Assembly (NCBI GenBank): GCA_040772305.1
Contig: JAXGYK010000002.1
Span: forward strand, 496,001 to 560,000
From: Mesolinea sp040772305
Lineage (GTDB): Bacteria > Chloroflexota > Anaerolineae > Anaerolineales > Anaerolineaceae
Direction of reading: 5' to 3'
DNA length: 64,000 nucleotides
Positions 58,952 to 64,000 of this stretch are shown here, piece by piece; positions within the stretch are counted from its first letter, which is position 1, and every line of letters starts with the position of its first letter. A model generated the notes under the pieces. That model was not told where the DNA came from. It did no database searches and saw nothing but the letters and a program-made list of their open reading frames with translations. Position numbers and translations under genes: made by a program.

Positions 58952-61469
58952 AACGCAAAAAAGCATTGAAGAGCTGCTTAGCCTTTGGTCAAAAGATCCT
59001 GATTTTCTTGAAAATCTAAGTTCTTGGCAAACCACGCCGCCTGCGGATGCTGTTTGGGGAAGCTTCCCTGCCTGGTTAGACGCCAATTTGATAAAAGCCC
59101 TTCAGAATGCCGGTATTCAAGCTCCTTATTTGCATCAGGAAATTGCGTTTGAACATTTGCACGATGGGCGCAATCTAGTAATTGCTACTGGGACTGCCAG
59201 CGGAAAAACCCTTTGTTATGACGTCCCGGTTTTGGATTCCTTGCTGAAAGATCCCAAGGCACGCGCAATATATCTTTTTCCAACCAAGGCTCTTGCCCAG
59301 GATCAATTGGGCAGTTTGCAATCCCTTCTAAGTCAGTTTCCTACAGGAACAGCAATCAAAACCAGAATCTATGATGGCGACACACCCAGAAACCAGCGCC
59401 TTTCAATCCGTAAAGAAACCCGTATCCTCCTGACTAATCCCGACATGCTGCACCAGGGGATATTGCCTCACCATACAAACTGGCAGGCACTTTTTAGCGG
59501 GCTACGTTATGTTGTTATTGATGAGGCACACATTTACAGAGGTGTTTTTGGCTCCCACATTGCAAACCTGTTGCGGCGTTTAAAACGTATTGCTGCCTTT
59601 TACCATTCCTATCCACTTTTTGTTTTAACCTCAGCAACAATTGGGAATCCCGCAGAACTTGCTTCTGCACTCATTGAGGCACCCGTAGAAGCTGTTCTTA
59701 ATGATGGTTCTCCACATGGAAGGCGACACTTTTTGGTGTATAACCCTCCGCTTGTAGATCAAAAGCTTGGTATTCGCAAAAGTGCTCTGCAAACAGCAGT
59801 CTCGTTTACGAAAAAACTTCTGGTGGAAGGAAAACAAAGCCTTGTATTTGCCAGAACGCGCCGTACTGTAGAGATGCTGCTCACCTATTTACTGGGTCAA
59901 TTACGCTTTCAAGAACGTTCGCTTGTACGTGGTTATCGTTCCGGATATTTGAAAGAGCAGCGTCGCGAAATTGAATTAGGTTTAAAAAATGGGAGCATTC
60001 GCAGCGTAATTGCTACCTCGGCTCTCGAATTGGGGATAGATATCGGGGATTTGGAATCGGTCATTATGGTGGGCTACCCAGGTTCCATCGCTACTACTCG
60101 ACAGCGCGCTGGCAGAGCAGGCAGAAAACAGCAGGAATCTCTAGCCATACTGATCGCCGCACCAGACGCGATGGACCAGTACCTGGCCAGGCACAGTGAA
60201 TATCTTACAGAGAATAATCCTGAAAATGGCCTGATAGACCCCAATAACCTTTTCATCTTACACCAGCATATCAAATCTGCTGCTTTTGAACTCCCCTTTT
60301 GCAATGGGGATCGGTTTGGGGCTGTTCCTGATAACTTACTTAACTCAATGCTTAAAATCATGTGCAACGAAGGCTTATTGATCCAGCAGGACACACGTTA
60401 CTTTTGGATAGCTGATAAATATCCCAGCGCTGAAATATCACTGCGTTCCAGCTCCGGGAAGCAAGTGACTTTGATTGAAGAAAATACGACTGGAACTGTG
60501 CGCATAATAGGCGAAATTGATGCCAGCTCTGCTCCATTACTTGTGCATCCCCAGGCTATTTACCTGCACGAGGCCGAGACCTACGAGGTAAAAGAGCTGG
60601 ATTTGGAGCAAGGGCGTTGCCTTCTGCTCCCAGCGCAACCCGAATATTACACAATTTCTAGCACCAACACCGAGATTGAACGCTATTCCAGTTTGGATCA
60701 CCAGGAATTTAACCATTTTCGCAAGGATTACGGTGAGCTAAGCTTACGGATCAGTGTAGATAGCTTCAGAAAGATCCGCTGGTTCACAAACGAAACCATT
60801 GGAACGGGAACTATCGAATTGCCGCCAAGACACCTGGATACAACTGGCTTTTGGATTTACCCTGCAAAATCCCTTGTAGATAGCTTAGAGGAGCAAGGTT
60901 TATGGAATGCAGCACCCAACGCCTATGGTGCAGACTGGCCATCTTTAAGACGCAAAATACTTCTACGCGATTCTTTTCGATGCCGAGCCTGCGGGGGAAC
61001 ATTTCCGGAAACCCAGCTGGAAGTGCACCATATTAAACCATTTCGTACCTTCTCAGACCCGAATATGGCGAATGCTGCTTCCAACCTGGTCAGTCTGTGC
61101 TCCAGCTGTCATCGGCTGGCAGAAATTTCAGTACGGGTGCGATCAGGCCTGGCAGGAGCTACTTACGCCCTCCATAATCTGGCTCCTCTTATGGTAATGT
61201 GTGATACCGGCGACTTGGGAATGAAGGCTGAAATGCGTTCTGTTCTTGCTGAAGCTAATCCCGCTATATTGATTTACGATAACGTTCCCGGTGGCATTGG
61301 CCTTTCACAGCGCTTATATGAAGAACACCGCAATTGGTTTGGAAAAGCAGCTGAAATGGTTATGGATTGTCCCTGCGATGCGGGATGTCCGGCATGTGTT
61401 GGCCCGGTGGGGGAAGACGGTTATGGCGGCAAAGACGAAGCTGCAGCCCTTTTAAGGGGGTTGCTGTGA
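58944..61469 (+). CDS. mrfA: MrfA/YprA-like DEAD-box helicase with DUF1998-type end and HNH insert
   Basis: An 841-residue superfamily 2 helicase. Motif I is ATGTASGKT (about 84-92), motif II VVIDEAHIYRG (about 192), III TSATIGNP, and the second RecA domain has VIATSALELGIDIG and QRAGRAGRKQ. The C-terminal end CPCDAGCPACVG is the four-Cys metal site of MrfA/YprA relatives. Between these lies an HNH endonuclease motif (about 675-725): CRACGG, EVHHIKPF, NLVSLCSSCHR. I start at ATG 58944; an in-frame ATG at 58905 lies within the SDR gene. The exonuclease gene begins at its stop. Confidence 0.88.
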   Translation: MNETQKSIEELLSLWSKDPDFLENLSSWQTTPPADAVWGSFPAWLDANLIKALQNAGIQAPYLHQEIAFEHLHDGRNLVIATGTASGKTLCYDVPVLDSLLKDPKARAIYLFPTKALAQDQLGSLQSLLSQFPTGTAIKTRIYDGDTPRNQRLSIRKETRILLTNPDMLHQGILPHHTNWQALFSGLRYVVIDEAHIYRGVFGSHIANLLRRLKRIAAFYHSYPLFVLTSATIGNPAELASALIEAPVEAVLNDGSPHGRRHFLVYNPPLVDQKLGIRKSALQTAVSFTKKLLVEGKQSLVFARTRRTVEMLLTYLLGQLRFQERSLVRGYRSGYLKEQRREIELGLKNGSIRSVIATSALELGIDIGDLESVIMVGYPGSIATTRQRAGRAGRKQQESLAILIAAPDAMDQYLARHSEYLTENNPENGLIDPNNLFILHQHIKSAAFELPFCNGDRFGAVPDNLLNSMLKIMCNEGLLIQQDTRYFWIADKYPSAEISLRSSSGKQVTLIEENTTGTVRIIGEIDASSAPLLVHPQAIYLHEAETYEVKELDLEQGRCLLLPAQPEYYTISSTNTEIERYSSLDHQEFNHFRKDYGELSLRISVDSFRKIRWFTNETIGTGTIELPPRHLDTTGFWIYPAKSLVDSLEEQGLWNAAPNAYGADWPSLRRKILLRDSFRCRACGGTFPETQLEVHHIKPFRTFSDPNMANAASNLVSLCSSCHRLAEISVRVRSGLAGATYALHNLAPLMVMCDTGDLGMKAEMRSVLAEANPAILIYDNVPGGIGLSQRLYEEHRNWFGKAAEMVMDCPCDAGCPACVGPVGEDGYGGKDEAAALLRGLL

Positions 61470-62686
61470 GTGATTGGCTGGAACTTACCGAACGTCTGCG
61501 CCGCATGGGAGTAAGTCTTGGTCTGCAAAAGGAAGGAACCATTCCGCAACCTAAACCAAAACCGATTGAAGCGGTTCTGGACGGCGAAGATACACAAACA
61601 ATTTTTGGACCAGTATATACAGTTACGCATGACTATGGACTGGACTATGTTCATGGCATCACATCGCTAGCCCCTATTAAGTCAATCTCGCGAATTTGCC
61701 GATGGGCTAAAGCAGAAGCATGCGAAAACACAAACCCGGAAACCTTGACTTTCTTGGATACAGAAACCACGGGTCTCTCTGGTGGCACGGGAACGATAGC
61801 CTTTATGATTGGCGCAGCACGCTATCGAAATGGGAGATTACAGGTTAAACAATTCTTTTTACGAAACCCTGCGGAAGAAAATGCGCAATTGGCAGCTCTT
61901 GATGCCTTTTGCGAAGGCAGTTCAGCTGTGGTGACATATAACGGAAAAAGTTTTGATTTGCCGATCCTCAATACACGCTTCATTTTGAATGGCATGCGCA
62001 GCCCCTTTTTAGATATTAGCCACTTTGATTTGCTGGGGCTTACCCGGCGCATTTGGCGCTCGCGCCTGGAAGCTTGCACCTTGAATAATATTGAAAAGCA
62101 AATTCTAAGAGTTCAACGTAGCAGTGCAGAAGTTCCTGGATATTTGGTGCCGGAATACTACCGTGAGTATTTACGAAGCGGGAATGCTGAAGCGATCAAA
62201 GGCGTTTTTTATCATAACGAAATTGATGTCCTCAGTCTGGCTGCACTCTTTAAGTACTTGGCACTGATGCTTGAATTTCCCTATGAATGGGAAAACAGCT
62301 TTGGTCAGGATCGGAATGCTTTGGCATCCGTACTTGAAAAGATTGGAGACCTTGAGGAAGCAACCGGAGTTTACGCCCAAAGCTTAGAAAGCAGCGATAG
62401 CAATATCCAGTTAGATGCTTTGTTGCGTACAGCATTCATTCACAAAAGAAAAGACAACGCAGAGCTCGCACTCTCATTTTGGAAAGAAGCAGCTCAAATG
62501 GGCTCAGTAACTGCCCTGATTGAGTTGGCAAAGTATTATGAACACAAAATACACAACCCTGTTGAAGCCTTATACTGTACGACAGAAGCTCTTAAACTCT
62601 GTGGTGCTGACCTAAAACTCCTGAAAGAACTTGAACATCGGAGCAGGCGTTTAGTCCGCAAGATCAATAGCTTGAATAATTCATAG
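61466..62686 (+). CDS. mrfB: MrfB/YprB-like DEDD exonuclease with TPR-like end
   Basis: A 406-residue RNase H-fold exonuclease. FLDTETTGLSGGTG (about 95) gives the D-x-E, TYNGKSFDLPIL the next acidic residue and HNEIDVLSLAAL the last; a helical TPR-like C-terminus (about 290-406) follows as in B. subtilis YprB/MrfB. The GTG at 61466 overlaps the helicase stop (GTGA) with AAGGGGG upstream, so the two are coupled. MrfAB in Bacillus repairs mitomycin C damage without UvrABC; a similar role is inferred. Confidence 0.88.
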   Translation: MSDWLELTERLRRMGVSLGLQKEGTIPQPKPKPIEAVLDGEDTQTIFGPVYTVTHDYGLDYVHGITSLAPIKSISRICRWAKAEACENTNPETLTFLDTETTGLSGGTGTIAFMIGAARYRNGRLQVKQFFLRNPAEENAQLAALDAFCEGSSAVVTYNGKSFDLPILNTRFILNGMRSPFLDISHFDLLGLTRRIWRSRLEACTLNNIEKQILRVQRSSAEVPGYLVPEYYREYLRSGNAEAIKGVFYHNEIDVLSLAALFKYLALMLEFPYEWENSFGQDRNALASVLEKIGDLEEATGVYAQSLESSDSNIQLDALLRTAFIHKRKDNAELALSFWKEAAQMGSVTALIELAKYYEHKIHNPVEALYCTTEALKLCGADLKLLKELEHRSRRLVRKINSLNNS

Positions 62687-62891
62687 CTGAACAAGAATAG
62701 AGCACGCTTAATTAATAAGAAGGTTTATGGCCATTCTTTTTGCTTTGATCAATTCTTTGCTAATGACTATCTTCTGCTTTTTCCCAGCCCATAACGACTT
62801 CATTTCTGAACAGGTATTTAGATGCTGGGAAACAATATGCGCTATGATAGAATTTAAGGTCAAGAAACTATTACCCAACTAAGGAGTTGCT

Positions 62892-63647
62892 ATGTCTGGA
62901 CATTCTCACTGGTCCACTATCAAACGCAAAAAGGGCGCTGCTGATGCCAAAAAAGGAGCTATGTTCACGCGTTTAGCACGGGAAATTGCATTGGCAGCAC
63001 GCGAAGGCGGGGGCGATCCTGGAATGAATGTAAGCTTAGAACTTGCTATCAATCGTGCCCGGGCCAACAATATGCCCAAAGAAAGTATCGACCGTGCAAT
63101 AAAGCGTGGAACAGGCGAAGATAAGGGCGCTGCCGAACTCGAAGAAATCACCTATGAAGGCTATCTGGGGAAAGGCGTATCTGCTATTATCGAATGCGTT
63201 ACTGAAAACCGCAATCGTACTGTAGCAGATTTGCGACACCTTCTTTCACGTGGTGGCGGCGATCTTGCGAGCAATGGCTCTGTTGCCTGGCAGTTTGACC
63301 GCAAAGCTATCTATTCTGTAGAGTCTGATGGAAAGAACTTTGATAAAGCCTTTGAGGCTGGCTTGGAGGCTGGTGCCGATGACGTTACTGAAGAGGATGG
63401 TTATATCGAAATTGTCGGCGACATAAGCACCTTCAAAGCTATTCACGATGCATTAGCCGCTGCAAATCTTAAAACAATCGAAGCTGGTTTGCGTATGGTT
63501 CCGCAACAGGAAGTGGAACTCGAAGTAGACCAGGCTCTTTCTATCCTCAGGATAATTGAAAACCTTGAAGAGAGTGACGACGTGCAAAACGTCTACCACA
63601 ACCTGAAACTTACGGACGAGGTAATTGCAGCACTAGAGAGTGAATAA
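62892..63647 (+). CDS. yebC: YebC/PmpR family protein
   Basis: A 251-residue YebC-type protein: MSGHSHWSTIKRKKGAADAK, REIALAAREGG and the NRNRTVADLRHLLSRGGG core are diagnostic. Members are DNA-binding regulators or, more recently, translation factors that help ribosomes through difficult motifs. AAGGAG precedes the ATG. The 205 bases upstream hold only A/T-rich sequence with no clear promoter. ruvC follows after 5 bases, the common arrangement. Confidence 0.96.
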   Translation: MSGHSHWSTIKRKKGAADAKKGAMFTRLAREIALAAREGGGDPGMNVSLELAINRARANNMPKESIDRAIKRGTGEDKGAAELEEITYEGYLGKGVSAIIECVTENRNRTVADLRHLLSRGGGDLASNGSVAWQFDRKAIYSVESDGKNFDKAFEAGLEAGADDVTEEDGYIEIVGDISTFKAIHDALAAANLKTIEAGLRMVPQQEVELEVDQALSILRIIENLEESDDVQNVYHNLKLTDEVIAALESE

Positions 63648-63652
63648 GAACA

Positions 63653-64000
63653 ATGATCTTTCTGGGGATTGACCCTGGCATTGCCATAACCGGTTATGGT
63701 TTTCTTGAAACGACTGCACAGGGAAACCCTGTCCTGATTGATTATGGCGTAATCGATTTAACGGACGAAAAGGATGCTTCCAATCGTTTGTTTTTCCTTT
63801 ACCAGGAAATCGAAAAGCTCATCTTGCATCACAAACCCCATGCCGCTGCGATTGAGAAGCTCTTTTTTAAAAAGAATGTCAAAACGGCAATGGCAGTTAG
63901 TGAAGCCAGAGGTGTAATACGCTATTGCCTCACTAAGCATAGTATTAAAATAAAAGAACTAACTCCTAACGAAGTAAAACTTGCAGTTACATCTTCCGGC
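63653..64000 (+). CDS. ruvC: Holliday junction resolvase RuvC, 3' end outside window
   Basis: The first 116 codons of RuvC, cut by the right edge. The catalytic start FLGIDPGIAITGYGFLE carries the first Asp, AAIEKLFFKKNVKTAMAVSEARG the Glu and helix, and LTPNEVKLAVTSSG approaches the next motif. It cleaves Holliday junctions with RuvAB. It starts 5 bases after yebC. Confidence 0.97.
   Translation, partial: MIFLGIDPGIAITGYGFLETTAQGNPVLIDYGVIDLTDEKDASNRLFFLYQEIEKLILHHKPHAAAIEKLFFKKNVKTAMAVSEARGVIRYCLTKHSIKIKELTPNEVKLAVTSSG

Noticed and set aside
1..64000. Mobile elements, prophage, CRISPR arrays or toxin-antitoxin pairs
   Set aside because: No transposase, integrase, direct-repeat array or paired small toxin genes could be recognised; the tRNA genes have no adjacent duplicated ends.

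Overview
The window looks like a chromosomal segment of an anaerobic, fermentative member of the Chloroflexota, most likely class Anaerolineae. This is inferred from gene content, since no rRNA is present. The main clues are a transaldolase/glucose-6-phosphate isomerase fusion next to transketolase, an ADP-forming acetate-CoA ligase with fused subunits, a type 2 isopentenyl-diphosphate isomerase, lipoproteins and sugar ABC transport, and many compact gene pairs with short overlaps. Most of the segment is ordinary core genome. I see no insertion sequence, prophage, integrase or CRISPR array.

Layout. 1-4.2 kb: non-oxidative pentose phosphate genes (tal-pgi fusion cut by the left edge, then tkt). 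4.3-7.5 kb: pterin/folate genes (FolM-like reductase, folB, folE) around a GT4 glycosyltransferase. 7.5-9.0 kb: hpf, comF and a 44-residue membrane peptide coupled to comF. 9.2-10.8 kb: a protein of unknown function with an SPFH protein that ends in an excisionase-like DNA-binding domain. 10.8-13.2 kb: a stand-alone acyl carrier protein and two isoprenoid genes. 13.2-16.4 kb: a polysaccharide polymerase/Wzz pair and an SMP-30 family lactonase. 16.4-19.6 kb: typA and pyrimidine-nucleoside phosphorylase. 19.6-23.5 kb: the rpmH-rnpA-yidD-lipoprotein-yidC-jag operon with a clear promoter, but without dnaA or oriC beside it. 23.6-29.1 kb: mtaB, glnA, thpR-rsfS, bcp and a UbiA-like membrane protein. 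29.2-31.2 kb: a decayed surface-protein gene. 31.3-36.4 kb: an MBL-fold hydrolase, a membrane protein, gyrB, dinB and tRNA-Thr. 36.5-43.8 kb: the ADP-forming acyl-CoA synthetase and a three-gene helicase/helicase/nuclease operon resembling an AddAB enzyme cut into separate pieces. 43.8-50.5 kb: tRNA-Val, a FAH-family enzyme, DUF503, a B12-binding radical SAM protein with its DUF2344 partner, a HIT protein, tRNA-Arg, ligA and tmRNA (ssrA). 50.5-56.2 kb: a sugar ABC transporter without its ATPase and a secreted lipoprotein nuclease. 56.3-62.7 kb: one long operon with a degenerate PP2C-like phosphatase, two SDR enzymes, and an MrfA/MrfB-type helicase-exonuclease pair whose helicase carries an HNH insert. 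62.9-64.0 kb: yebC and the start of ruvC.

DNA repair is unusually dense here (dinB, the split AddAB-like triad, ligA, MrfAB-like pair, ruvC). The two parts that best deserve study as possibly new variants are the AddAB-like triad (38648-43782) and the MrfA-HNH/MrfB pair (58944-62686). The SPFH-HTH pair at 9167-10760 is third. A recurrent regulatory feature is a -10 hexamer only 6-8 bases upstream of a start codon without a Shine-Dalgarno sequence, which suggests leaderless mRNAs. A second is a terminator lying directly against the promoter or start of the next gene.
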